A stretch of DNA of 64,000 nt from Acanthochromis polyacanthus (Eukaryota > Chordata > Actinopteri > Pomacentridae): the NCBI RefSeq assembly GCF_021347895.1, contig NC_067115.1:10812064-10876063 (forward strand). The letters run 5' to 3'. The notes beneath the pieces were generated by a model, which made no database searches, was not told the origin of the DNA, and saw nothing but the letters and a program-made list of their open reading frames with translations. A program made the position numbers and the translations under genes. Numbering within the stretch: position 1 is the stretch's first letter; each line of letters opens with the position of its first letter. Below are positions 1-11,995 of the stretch, one piece after another.

Positions 1-2589
1 GCTGGGATTTGATGCACATGAAGAATTTTGTTCTGAGCAGCACAATTGTCTGTTTTCATCAGGGATCTTGTGATTCAAGCAATCATCACCTGTGGCAGTC
101 TTGGTGTGAAAATGTCAGTGAGGTCACGCAGATGTCACATGGGAGTAGTAATTTAAATATATACATAAATGTCACACGATTATAAACTGTTCAGCATGAA
201 CAAAGCAATGGAGATCGAAAAAAACTCTTCGTATCTTCCCTTTAATCAGCACTTGCAGTAGTCACTAAATAATTACCATTTCACTTTTTACAAATGGAAA
301 ATATACAGCACTGCCCTCAACGCATGAAATTTTACTCTTACTTGCATTTTCCATCCACGACTTTTACTTGCAATGGAGTAATTTTACACTATCAGCCCTT
401 TCAGCTAATGTAAAGCATCTCAACACATATTCCACCACTAGCTTCACTGCACACACACTTCAAGAACAAGAAAGCCAAGAAAAAACAACAAAGTTAATTA
501 TGATTTTAATTATATATCGACTGTATGCATGGCATCTGCCTATAGCACCCCTGAGGAGCTGGTACTTATAGCAGAAATGTGATCAACTGCTGCTGCTTTC
601 ACTGAATTATAATGGCACCAGGCTCGCTCGTAAGACTTATTTCCAGAGCAAACAAAAGGAAAACTCTAAGGAAAAAAACAAAAACAAAATCGGAGGCTAA
701 TTTAAGCTCTTGTTTCGAGGCTTTAATAATTTATTAAAGTGGATAATGAGATGACACAGTAAATGGTTAATTCTCTTTCATAAATATGGCATGTTTCCAC
801 GTGAACGGCACATTTTCACACATTTTCCCCAAAAGATACTCGGACTGCTGCTTATCACTGCAGCTGACAGTAAATTACTTCTACTCAAATGGTTTTAAAC
901 AGTAAATGTTTTATGCCATTCTCAACCACACTCAACCCCCTGAGCAGCCACCACACTATGTGAATTTTTAATGAGCACTGCTTAATTAAAATTTTGTTGA
1001 ATATACATAAATACAGTGCACTGACCTTTCTGTGAATCTCTGCAATTCACCTTGAGCTCCGGCTTTAATAGTGAAATTAATTGGAGAGGTCAAAATAGGA
1101 TAAGCAACCTGAGATTCGCCCAGACACTCAACTATGAATAGAAGTGTGTACACTCATTTGGGCATCACATACATACGCATACACAAAGGGATAATCAAAT
1201 ATGGTGCAAAATAAAGGTTATTCTTTACACTGAAACAAAAGCAAAGACAACAAAAACAGGCCAAATGAGACGAGGAAGGAGTTGTCATCTGCTCCTAAAC
1301 AGTTGAGACTCAATTAAAAGTTTCTTCGTTCCGCTAATGACAAATTACATCAGTGATGGAGGGAGTGATTGAAAGACAGAGTGGAAGCCACAGAGTCCCT
1401 GATTGCTTTCTGAATGAGGAAAGCTATCAGGGCCAGTTTGGGGAGATGGCTCCCCTCTGCACACATGTGACAGACAGCGCAAGGCCGTGCACACATTCAC
1501 ACACGTGCATCGACTTGTCACTATAATACAAAGCCTGTCCTGCTAACAAGAAGGGGAGGAATCAGCGGCGGCAAGCATGAGGGATTTAAAAATCAAGGGA
1601 TGGAGAGAGACAAACAGAAAGACAGCAATCCCCTAAGCTGTAATGAGCCCCTCCATCCTTTTTTCCCCCTTCCCTTCCTTGTCTCGCTTGCTTCCTTCTT
1701 TCTGATGAAAAGGGGAAAGGTAGACAATGGAAGCTATCAAGGAAACACAATGGGAAATCATTATTGTTGTATCATAAAACTGCTGTTGGCAGTGTGGATG
1801 TTTGACTGGCAGTGAAGAAAAAGGCAAACTTTTATGTATGACCACTTAAAGGGAAATTACACTTTACTGCACTTACATTTTTCTGAACAGAATAAATGGC
1901 TGTTAGCTGATGCAGTGATGCCACAAAGAAAGAAGAAATTTTCATGCCTTGGTGATATTTCTGAACTATTACAATTCTCTATTTGTTTCTACATTTTTGT
2001 ATTTACAGCTTCACCCTAGGCCCAAGTCCATTGAATTAACTAAACAGATTCTAGGTTCAAAATGAAGGTAATTTAGATCCAAGTCCAAGCTACTGGCAGA
2101 CCTATCCCTCATTTCATGATTGTGAAAACCTCAATGATAATGGTAGACAACTGTTTCCAAGCTTTTGACTTGTGTGATCTTAAAATGAAGAAATGTCAAC
2201 ATGTCTATCAGTTGTAAGCGAATTCAAAAAGTTATTTAATTCTCAAACTTTTCAGAGGCCTAGTAAGGTAACACTGAAAGAAAGAAGCAATCACAAGATA
2301 TATTGTGGAATAAACAATCATGTGGGCAAAAAATACATTCTGTGGACATTGTTGGTTGTTTTTGACATATCTGGATAAGAAAGCATTTCGTCCTTTTGCT
2401 TGCAATGCTGACAGATGATGGACCTAGCAACTCGGAAATTACATTTTTCAATCAAAATTTCTCAACAAAAATATCAATAAATGTAATGTTCTTCTGTGAT
2501 AAAAGCAGGTAGGTGCAGCCTTGGCCTCAGAAGCCAGTCCATGACAGCTTGCTAAAAAAATTAATCATTTCCTGCAAAATTCTATTAGG
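1..2589. other. Noncoding stretch, no gene seen
   Basis: No open frame here resembles a known protein; all are short and overlap on both strands. The sequence is AT-rich with several TAATTA/TTAATTA-type motifs around 720-760 and 950-1090. A pyrimidine-rich run lies near 1655-1705. It contains no obvious transposon, so it is the kind of unique sequence in which conserved regulatory elements could lie, but nothing in it proves that. Confidence 0.5.
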
Positions 2590-3480
2590 TGCAGTCGATT
2601 TTCAGTGGGAATTTCAATGTGATTCAAATCTTGAATTTGCCGCTTTGTCAATCCTTAGTGGATTTGTTTGTGTGCTGTTGGAGGGGTCCACACAGGTTCA
2701 AGTTCAATTTTCATGCAAATAATGTCACATTATCTTCAAGCTCCTTGATATGATGCAGGATTCATAGTTGAATCAAAGGCCCCAAGCTGTAAAGTCCTTG
2801 AGGCGTCAAAGCAACCCCAAACCATAACATTTCCACCACCATGCTTCACAGATGGGGGAAATTCTTCTCCTGAATAGCTTTTGGGCTTTCATCTGTCCAC
2901 AACATGTTTATACTGTGGCCAAATGAGCCTTTCTTTGATTTGTCTGTCCGGAGAACACTATTCCAAAAGACCAGTTCTTTGCCTGTATGTTCATCATCAA
3001 ACTGTGGACTATGTTTTTTGGACATCAAAGCCTTTTTGCCTGACATGCTTCAAATGTAGTCCAAATTTGTGTAATTCTCTTTCTGTAGATGCATGAACAA
3101 GAACATCAACAGTTACCTGCAGATCCTGTGATAATATTTTGGGTTCTTCTTTCTGCAAACACTCAGCTCCTGGACTGAATTCAGTGGGGTGGCCAGTGCC
3201 GGACAAATTGGCAGTCATTTGAAATCTATTCCTCTTGTAAATGGCTTTCCTGACAGTGGAATGATTTATTTCAGATAATTTGGAGATCCTTTTAAATCCC
3301 TTGCCAGACTCGCAGACGTTCACAACCATCTTTTTTTTTCTGGAGCACTTGGAAGGCTCTTTAGATCTTGGCATGGTGGCACCACACACTTCTATAACAA
3401 AAAAGGAATGAACAAACCCTAGATGTAAGAGGTTTGAATAAGGTTCCACCAGTTACTGTTTCAGGAGGTTGTAATTATTA
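2590..3480 (-). mobile_element. Degenerate Tc1-like DNA transposon
   Basis: The minus strand encodes broken pieces of a Tc1-family DDE transposase, which cuts and pastes its own element at TA sites. A frame starting at the ATG complementary to 3372-3374 runs about 120 codons. It begins MPRSKEPSKCSRKKKMV and continues through a helix-turn-helix DNA-binding region. After a frameshift near 3010-3046 the catalytic region follows: FWNSVLRTDKSKK holds the first aspartate, in place of the usual WTDE, and then SFGHSINMLWTDES. The next stretch, to about 2700, corresponds to the GGG/CFS core region but is out of frame. Full Tc1 transposases are about 340 residues, so this copy is dead. Terminal inverted repeats were not defined, and the limits are approximate. 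Confidence 0.85.
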
Positions 3481-5379
3481 GCACCCAATCTGGAACCTCT
3501 GATTCTAATTAATAAATGAACAGAAATTTAGATTTTCAATGTGACTGATCTGTCACATGCCCGTTTGATGTGTCATTTGTTTGAGTATATCAACTTTCTA
3601 TTTAGACACTGTTCAAAAGACAGCTACATGTTTGATCAAACATATTGAAGAAGTCATCAATACCCATATTCATTTTTGTGACTGTTTGTCGCTTTGTGTC
3701 TCCTCCAATTCTTCTTGTAACCCCTGCTTGGCAGTCTCAAACCAATATTTAATTGGGAAAACAAGGTCTAATATGAACCAGATATAGCAGGAATGCTTGT
3801 GTTCAGGTTTTTTACATTATTCCCTTTTAGTCCTGATGGTTTGGAGATATTTAAAGCAACCACGGCTTCTTGGCCGCCTTGTATCTGTGTCTGGCAGTCC
3901 AAGTAGATAATGTAGTTAGAATGTTGTTTAGAGGTTGCTGATCATTTTAAAGCATGGTTTAAAGATAATTTTGTATGTACATAGTGGCTGATATACATCT
4001 CTTTGCAATAATCTCCTGTCTGTCTGTCCACATTGGGGTATTGGTGTCTGCTTGATGTTTGTGAATCAAAAGTCTGAATAACACAGTTCCTTGGGGGACG
4101 CTCCTCTGTTCGTACCAGGTTTGTCTAGATTCTGGTTCTACTCTGACATTTGGGTGTGTGAAAGAGTTGGTATGAGGATGATCTGAGGTATAGAGACAGT
4201 GTGAAACAGTTACCATATTGCAAAAACACAAAGACAAAGGAAAATTCAACGTACAATCAAGTATGCAAAAATATTTGGCAATACTTGAATCCTTAAACTT
4301 TGGAAATACCACTTAAAGCTTTTCTCCACTCAAATCTTTTCAGGTGAATGACATCACATTTTTCTTGAGGTTTCGCTTTACATGATTTGTGCAGCGCATA
4401 GTGCTACAAAGGTGTTTTCAAATTCTTCTGCTAAAAGTGGAAAACCTCTGTGGTTGAAACGGACCTGAGTGCAGCACAGCTAGCTAGTCTGGAAGGCAAC
4501 CGTGGTCCAATGTGCAGCTTACACAAATGTGATGTGGAAACATGAGGTATACCTTGTACATAGAGTAACAATTACTTTTAAGATATCTTCTATCCAGTAT
4601 GTAAACCTCCAAAATGGAAAAATATCCACATATTAACAGAATCTAGATTTCTCAGTGAAGGAGGAGGGGCACATGTCTTTAGTTGGCCTTGCAGTGTTAC
4701 AATCACTGTTGTTTAAGCATTATGGTGAAGAATAGTTGGGTACATGTACTAAACACAGACGAGATGATGGGACGCAGGGGATAAGACAAATGCAGACAGG
4801 TTTTCAGGATGAATGGAGAATGAAGTCCATGTCCACAAACAAAAAGTCAGACACACAGACAGAGGAGCATTGGGAACAAATAGAAGTAAAACACACGGAA
4901 ACACTTGGGAATCTTCCGAGATGTATGGCCATGGCTGCAGCACTCACCACTTAATTTAACTTTTTTTAATATAACATACCAGATACAAATTACTATTCAA
5001 AGCAGAATATTTTTATATATCCTTGAACAACTCTGGAGGGGAGCTTTACCTTTGATGCCAGAAGATCAGACCTGAAAGTAATGCACACTTTGATGTACTG
5101 TCTATATAAACCTGGATCGACACCCTGAGTATAAAATTCAGAAAATAACACAAAATGTGCTGGCAGCTTATTACACAGACTTTGTTCTGCAGTTTAAAAT
5201 ATTACATTTTCTGTTACTTAACAGTAAAACCGGTAATTTTCATGGTTACTCAGTAGTAAAAAGAATGATCTGTTATTTAATGGTGTATCCATGGTAAAAG
5301 ATTTAACATTGTACTGTTATTTAATGGCAAATATATAATTAACATGGGAATTTGTAATTATTTAAACAATTTAGAACCT
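3481..5379. other. Noncoding stretch, no gene seen
   Basis: Only short unrelated open frames are present. On the minus strand near 4100 a few residues (SVPQGTVLFRLL) recall a LINE reverse-transcriptase motif, but the flanks do not support it. The part just right of the Tc1 remnant (3480-3560) may still belong to that element. From 4950 to 5380 the sequence is very AT-rich. Confidence 0.5.
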
Positions 5380-5475
5380 CAGCATATCTTTGGACTGTGG
5401 GAGGAAGCCGGAGAACCCGGTGAGAACCCAGACAGACATAGGGAGAACATGTGAACTCCACAAAGACGTACCTCC
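5380..5475 (-). repeat. Fragment of GGAT-tailed teleost retroposon
   Basis: The stretch contains TTTGGACTGTGGGAGGAAG, GGAGAACCCGG and GGGAGAACATGTGAACTCCA. This is a very common fish interspersed repeat. On the complementary strand it reads like the middle of the better-preserved copy at 28909-29160. Only the central block remains; both ends are lost. Confidence 0.7.
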
Positions 5476-5789
5476 AAACAATTAACTTAATAAAATTAGG
5501 ATTTATTGTCAGTGTCCAATTAAAAGATGTTTCTCCATAGACTCGCCATTTTGCAGGGATGTGAAGAGATAAAAAAAAAAATCACAATTGATTTCTAAAC
5601 TACCAGTAGCCAGTCTTAGAACAGCACAGCATGACACGTGATAGTGTTATAAATTGAAGCAACTCTAACAATCTGACTGTAAATGCATGTCTGCAAATGA
5701 AGTTGGCAAAGGGGTATTCAAAGACAAACTTATAAAACAGAAATTGTTTTTAAATGTACGGAAGCTTCTGATGTAGACCAATCAGAAAA

Positions 5790-6122
5790 GCACAGAGCAA
5801 AAGACGGACACACACTACCCACCAAAACATTTCTGCAGAAGAAGCTCACTGCTCCATTGCAATGGATGGTGGAAGCCTGGACCAGTAGGACAATCTGCTT
5901 GGCCACACCACAAAAACTGCTCAGAAACCGTTCAGAAAACAAGACAACGAGCACAAGGTGTCAACACTGGCTCCAGGCTTTACAGATTCTAACCCAATCA
6001 AGTGTCTGTGGGATGCACCGCAACAAGCCTGATCTATGAAGGCGTCACACTCCCTGGGCCCACGGGATTCACTGAACTAACATAACTGGCAGTTGGTTTT
6101 AATGTTGAGACTGATTGCTGTA
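5790..6122 (+). mobile_element. Tc1/mariner-like transposon, 3' remnant
   Basis: The plus strand resembles the end of a fish Tc1/mariner-type transposase. The piece near 5990-6040 reads like SPDLNPIEHLWD followed by a short tail, with ATTCTAACCCAATCAAGTGT standing where the conserved third acidic residue is encoded; the glutamate position now reads as lysine. Upstream, the pattern of a carboxylate-containing DNDPxHT-like segment is unreadable. The end, TTTTAATGTTGAGACTGATT at about 6097-6116, resembles the terminal inverted repeat of this family (TAATGTTATGCCTGATCGG type). Several stops show that it is inactive. A related short copy lies at 7315-7486. Confidence 0.6.
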
Positions 6123-7314
6123 AGTCACCGTTATTAAAAATGAAGAGACAAAAAAAACACTACACTCAGTAAATTATCGTTGCAATTGTTGTCTACACTC
6201 ACTGTATATGTCTGAAAATTCAACTGAAATACTTCAGTCTCTGGCATGCTCTACTGTGGTTGCCAAGAAGCATTTAAGAACGTAGGTTTTCAAACAACAA
6301 AAGTCCTAAAATAACTCTTGGAATGAGATGGCCTTCACAGATTCTAAATAACGTACACAATTTCAAGATTGGAATTTTCCATTTAGCATCACTCTAAAAA
6401 TTCATCACTTTGAGAAACTGAGGCTGTCATGGGAAGGGGGAAAAAAACACGCCGTCTTCCATCTGTAAAATTAAACCAGACAACAGAATTTAGATCTGTG
6501 TGTTAGTCTGTGGTCTTGCTGTATATAGACCATGTTTGTCTGAGTCTATCCAAGTTCACATGAGCTGCTTCGTAAAGGAGAATTCCAAAGATATTTTCTG
6601 CACACAGCCGCACACACACATGCAGTTACAGATACACATGGATGACCCTCTCAGTGTCAGTCCGCCTGATTTCAGCACGAAATGACAGTGGGAGTGCTGG
6701 AGTTATCCTGGCTTCCAATCAGAACCTCAGCACGCTGCAAAGAAAAAAACCCCCAGGTCAAACTCCAACCATGAGGGAGAGACAGATATACACAGTGAGG
6801 GAGAGGCAGACGGAGAGGATGAAGAAGCATCGCACTGTATCAGCAGTTATACAACCTCAAGAGTAAAAAGGAACAAATACTTTTGTTCTCAGCGCACTTA
6901 AAAGTTCAGACTCTCAGGGTACAGGAAGTAATACTACAACGATAGCAACAAGATAAGAAAGCAGGCTTCTGGGCTCTTATCGGTTTTAAGCAAGGTTCAC
7001 TCCTGGGTCAGATTATATTCAAAGGTATTTTGATCGTTGAGATTTTGCTTCTCAAGAAATCAAATTTACACTAAATATTTAAACTGCCCTTTTTCTAAAT
7101 CTCTCCCTTGTTGACCAGCTTGTCTGAAGAAGTTACCAATGCAATTATATCAAACCTAAACCCTGTATAGCCAACAGATGCAAAGCTAAACTTGAAAAGT
7201 TCTAATCAAAGTACAAGGCTTTAGTGAAATTGATATGAACAGGGTTGTGTGACGTCTCTTCCGAACTGATCAAATGCAAAATATGTTTGTATTTTTTCAA
7301 AGACAGAATGAAAA
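6123..7314. other. Noncoding stretch, no gene seen
   Basis: No protein-like frame or recognisable repeat was found. A GAGAGGCAGA-type purine-rich run lies near 6775-6830. The rest is ordinary AT-rich sequence. Confidence 0.5.
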
Positions 7315-7486
7315 GCCTGAAAGTCACTGAGAGGCGCCCCCTGCCTAATAGCATGTTGGTTCCTGTTGGGCCACCAAAACTGCTTTGTTCACCTGTTGTC
7401 TGATACATCCCAGGGGCCTTACAAACAACAAAATCAATGCATTTCACCCCACTTGTCGTGAGTTTAATGTTCTGGCTGATCTGCAA
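7315..7486 (-). mobile_element. Short deletion derivative of Tc1/mariner-like element
   Basis: The left part (CTGCCTAATAGCATGTTGGT, then a stretch reading like the CCAAAACAGCCCTGA block) resembles one end of the same family as 5790-6122. The right end, TTTAATGTTCTGGCTGATCT at 7463-7482, resembles the opposite terminus of that family. Only about 170 bp separate the two ends, so nearly all of the transposase is missing, as in a MITE-like deletion derivative. The assignment rests on pattern similarity of the ends. Confidence 0.4.
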
Positions 7487-10400
7487 AGTTTTGTGAAACA
7501 AGAAGAAGAGTTTAAAAGAGTCCAAACTGTGCTGATTTTTATATTTGACCAGTTGCTGATTTGAGTGAGCATTTCACAACATTGCAAACAATTCCCAAAG
7601 CACTTTCAACAAGCCCTTTGTCTGACAGATATTCAGTTGCAGTTCATGCAATTGCCTCCAAAATTTGGCACCAAAAACCTTATTTTTGGTGATCTTATTA
7701 TATATATAGTTGTATTTTCTAATTTACCATGTATGAGCTTAGGCCTCATACATTTGACTATTTGGATGCAGTGGTTGTGAACATTAATCATCACCTTTTA
7801 CAGAATAACATGTAACCCACGTCTGAGTAGGTACACGTCTCTACCGAGGTTCGTAGGAGCTGGGAGTAATAGCAACATCCACTTGACACAGGTATATGTT
7901 GCTACTGTGAACTTTTGGTTATAGAAACTACTGAAACAGAACACAACATCATAACAATACCTATGGGCCCAATAAACTAAAAAAAAAAACACACATAAAA
8001 TGTCAGAAGTTGTTCCTGTGGAACTGGTTCATTGTGGATCCAATCCAAGTTCAAGTCAATAAGTCAGGGGAGTAGTCAAAGTCAAGGAAAAGTATCCAAA
8101 TAGGCTCTCGGTGGTGTCGGACAGTGGGACTGACACAATCCTACCATAGAATTCACTGAATGGTGTGGTGGTGGCTCAGAGTTGAACTGGGAGGCTCGCC
8201 ATCAACTGGATCACTGGTCTGTCTCGTTGGACACAAGGGCAGGAGCGTCACATTTTCCAGGCATCAAATAAGATCTGACCAGTATTTACAAAACAGGCAT
8301 ATAGTCCATGTTCTAATGCAATATCATTCAATGAGATTCATTCAAAGTGTTGTACATTAACATTTATCTTTTCTGTTAGGAAACAAAACACTATAATGTA
8401 CAAGTTGATAACCATAGTTATATTCATAATAAATGTTCCATAGTGTCAGAGTATACCATTTTAACCAAATGTACTTACATTAAACTGCAATTATATGAGC
8501 ACATTTTACCAATGAATTCACTTATTTACAAAACACACATTACCCTTTAAGGTAAAGTGAGTAACATGTATTCTTTCACATGTATTGCCTCTCTTTTTAC
8601 CCCTTTTGAGAACATGATTTGAGATTTTTAATAAAATAAAAGAATCACATTGTTTTTAATTAACAACTCTAACATAAATTACTGCTTTGCTGCTTTTATC
8701 CATCCTAATTGACTTAAAATGACATTTTACCTTTCTGCTGAGCATAGTTTTAACCTTCAGTCACATATAGGGAAAGTAACTAGGTACTTCACAGTGTGAA
8801 AGTCTCACAATGTGCATATTTTAGCAATACGGAATGGATTAATTCGAATTTTCACATCAAACCATCAAATAAATGCTTTCTAGCAGGACAATTAAAAGTG
8901 CATCTTCAACGGTTCTCCAACCTCTAAAATGGAATTTCAATCAGTTTATATAATCGACTAAGTTATTTCTTAGTTTTCGTGCAAGACGAGCAGGTTTTCA
9001 TACCTTTTTGTCTCGTTGTCAACTCTCATGGCAGCAGCATTAGCGATGTTAAGCTACGTCGAATGTTTTAGCGCACTATTTCCTGTCTCATTTAAAATAA
9101 ATTTCCGGTTTTCAAAATCAAACCTACAATACTTATAAATGTAAGGTGGAACTAACTAATGATCAGAAATTAATAAAAATGGTTATTTAATCCTTCTTTA
9201 GGCGGGTTACAAACATAAATCACATTTGGCCTATACACGACTGGAAAAATATAATTAATGCTCTTTTGTGTCTTAGCTGATAGAGTTTCAACGTTATGTC
9301 ATATATAAGGAGAGGAAAAGCCAGCCAAGTCACAGTAGCAATCCAATTTTCCCTGGTTTATATAAATAAAGTCATCTTATCCATCTTATGGGCTGCACAA
9401 TTACTATATTTTATGACTTGAGAACTGATATTATAGTTCCTTTAATGTAGTTTCCTATATTTGTCGAAATGCAAAAAGAGCTACAGCACTTTCAAATGAA
9501 GAAATGTATAGAAAGTCATTCTGAGAACTTCCTATAAATTATTTCAAGTTACATAATGCACTCATACACAATTCTCCTTGTGGAAATCAGAAATGCTAAT
9601 ATCAAGCTTCAGTTCACCACTGAGCTGACATTTTGCGTCACATCTGCAGATCAACCAATACCAGAGTTTGTTTAGGGATTTTATGTTTCACTTTTTATTT
9701 CTTGATTTCTGTTTTTCCTAAAGTGATATAACTCTTGGTATAGTATAGCACCTGCTGTACCTTCATTTCTACTGAACAGGACAGAAGGGGCTGGTGGATG
9801 GTTGGGGGCACCTCAGGGACACTTGCCTTTATGGCACACCAAACATGAGACGCCAGAGGAAATATGAAGAACTGAGGAGGACAATGTATTCTAGACATGA
9901 GGAGAAGAGTTCAAAGAGAAGCTTTACAGAAACTTTCAGGTGGTTGATCAATCTCATCTTTCTCTTTTGGCCTGTCTGTCACTTGGAAGTGGTCTCTCTC
10001 TATGTTGATACCACTAGCATAAGGCCAGCAAGGTCCCAAGATACGATTCTACAGACTGTTGCAGAAGTTCCGGCAGAAATGACAAAAGAAATGAGCTGAG
10101 GTGATCTCTGCCCCCTGACTGGAGGAAAGGCAGCAGCAAGCTTTGAAACTCTTGAAAAGCTCGTCCCTCACACTGACTTCAAAGTGGTTGGTATTGTCAT
10201 GGACAAAACAAAAAAAAAGGGGAGAGAGACTATTGATCCACTCAAGTTGCTGGATTTTGGATTGCATAGCTGATCATTTCACTACTTTGTGTCTCTTTAT
10301 GGATACAGTTCAAATTATACTCTTCACGCAATCATACTGGACACAATGTGCTATATTATTGAACATTTCAGCAATTTTAAAGCACTCTTCCCTAAATCTA

Positions 10401-11589
10401 AACTTTTACATCAATGCAGCAAAAAAAGACTGCAAGTGTAACAAACATGATCTGGGGAATACAAGAATCTTATTTCTTTGAGTGGATTAGAATTGATTGC
10501 AGTGCTCCATTGATCCACCAGTACTGGCAAACATTGATTGCTTCCAAAACTGCAGATATCATCGGAGCTTAAAAAGCACACAAACATATTATCTAGGTTT
10601 CCACTCGGTCACTGCTCTGGAAATAGTTTACCAAACAGCTTTTTAGCCACTGTAGAGGTGCTTAAGGAGGCAGTTTGCAGCTTCAAAGGTTGACTTCTAT
10701 CTCAAGGGCAACCATAATTCCAAGCAGACGCACTTGTGCACACACATACACAGAGTCTAAGGTACGGTAATGGAAGTCTGAAAGGGTTCCTTCTGCCAGA
10801 TGCATCCTGTTGTTATTGTTTCTCTGCACCTCACTCACTCATTTCACTTCCTCGAGCCTGAGTTGTGGGGCATCAAACCAAGGACATTACAAGTGAGAAA
10901 AAAAGTTAAGAAAAAGAAGAAGAAGAAGCATCAGCACAGGAAGACAGAAATATCAGAAACCCCATTGGGTGTGAATGTAAGGCTGCGATAGAGTTGAGAG
11001 CAAAAAGATCAGTGAGGTGAGAAGTGGAATAAAGTACCAGAGAGAAGAAACCGAAGCAGAAGGAGAAACACAAGAGAAGGAGCAGTCTCATCTTGCAGGT
11101 GACAGATTGTAGTCAGAGGAACAGGGAGTTGCTGAAATGAAGTTCCTCTGAGGGTAGAGTTTTGAGGACAGAGGAATATGAAATTATATGCAGCAGGGGG
11201 CATAATCAACATGAAGCAGGGAAAGTGGTAATGGACAGGTCCCTGGTTGCTGTTGCCACATACGCACTTTGCAATGATTACAGTGAGAGATTTACCATTC
11301 AAAATCCCTGTCCCCTGCTGGTGTTTGAATGTTTCCAGCTGACTCATTTACATGAATCTTGAAAAAAGAAAGATTCTTAAATATCCATTTGATGGCTACG
11401 TGTATTGTACTAAGATAAAAGACTGAGATGAAAGTTGCATGCCCAAGGCAAAAAGTCTGCAAAAAGCATCTGAACCAGCTGATGATCCATGAAGGGCACA
11501 TGGGAGTAGAGTTGCAAAGTCATTGAAGTGTTTCTTTCCAATTTCATTTTTTTTTTTTTACAAAATCCTCTTAATTTTCCTGAACATAG
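7487..11589. other. Noncoding stretch, no gene seen
   Basis: Open frames up to about 112 codons occur (for example 10143-10481), but they overlap open frames on the other strand and have no recognisable domains. Stretches at 8360-9600 are strongly AT-rich with little complexity. Around 9040-9110 there is a small rise in CG dinucleotides. A purine-rich AAGAAG run sits at 10896-10929. Confidence 0.45.
10896..10929. repeat. AAG-rich simple repeat
   Basis: The plus strand is an imperfect GAA/AAG microsatellite. It creates lysine-rich frames that have no coding meaning. Confidence 0.8.
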
Positions 11590-11995
11590 ATGCATGGCAG
11601 CCTAACTATCTTTCACAAAAACAGTCGCACTTAATCATTTTATGCAATATCATTTCTTTCAAACCTGTGCACTACAAATATTTTGTACATTTCAAACCTC
11701 AATATCAGGATTTTTTTTCTTTTACATAATAGTGCAATATAAACCAAATTTGTAGAATATTGATTCTTCTTTACGAGCATTTCTACTAATAAATGCATAT
11801 GTGTTGTACCATTGATATGTGCAATACTGTCTTTTCTCTCATCCAAAGGAAATTATGTACATTTACTTATGTATATTTTGTTTATTTATATTTTCCTATT
11901 GATGTTTCTTAGACGTTTACACTATTACGTACTTTTGCTGTTGTATGACTGCAAATTTCAATATCTTATTCTTTCTTATCTTAACTTATCTGGCC
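11590..11995 (+). repeat. Probable LINE-type 3' untranslated tail
   Basis: The plus strand shows the usual layout of fish L2/Rex-like 3' regions. Short motifs of the GTGCAATA type (11732, 11820) are followed by T-rich sequence such as TATATTTTGTTTATTTATA, then TGCTGTTGTATGACTGCAAA, and a tail of TCTTATTCTTTCTTATCTTA. No reverse-transcriptase frame is attached. Compare 31240-31425 on the same strand and 34490-34935 on the opposite one. Confidence 0.4.

Noticed and set aside
3959..4312. Minus-strand frame with SVPQGTVLFRLL, like a LINE reverse transcriptase motif
   Set aside because: Only about ten residues fit; the neighbouring polymerase motifs are not found on either side.
9794..10099. 101-codon plus-strand frame, with others overlapping near 10049-10481
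   Set aside because: No domain was recognised, frames overlap on both strands, and no splice context or conservation could be shown.
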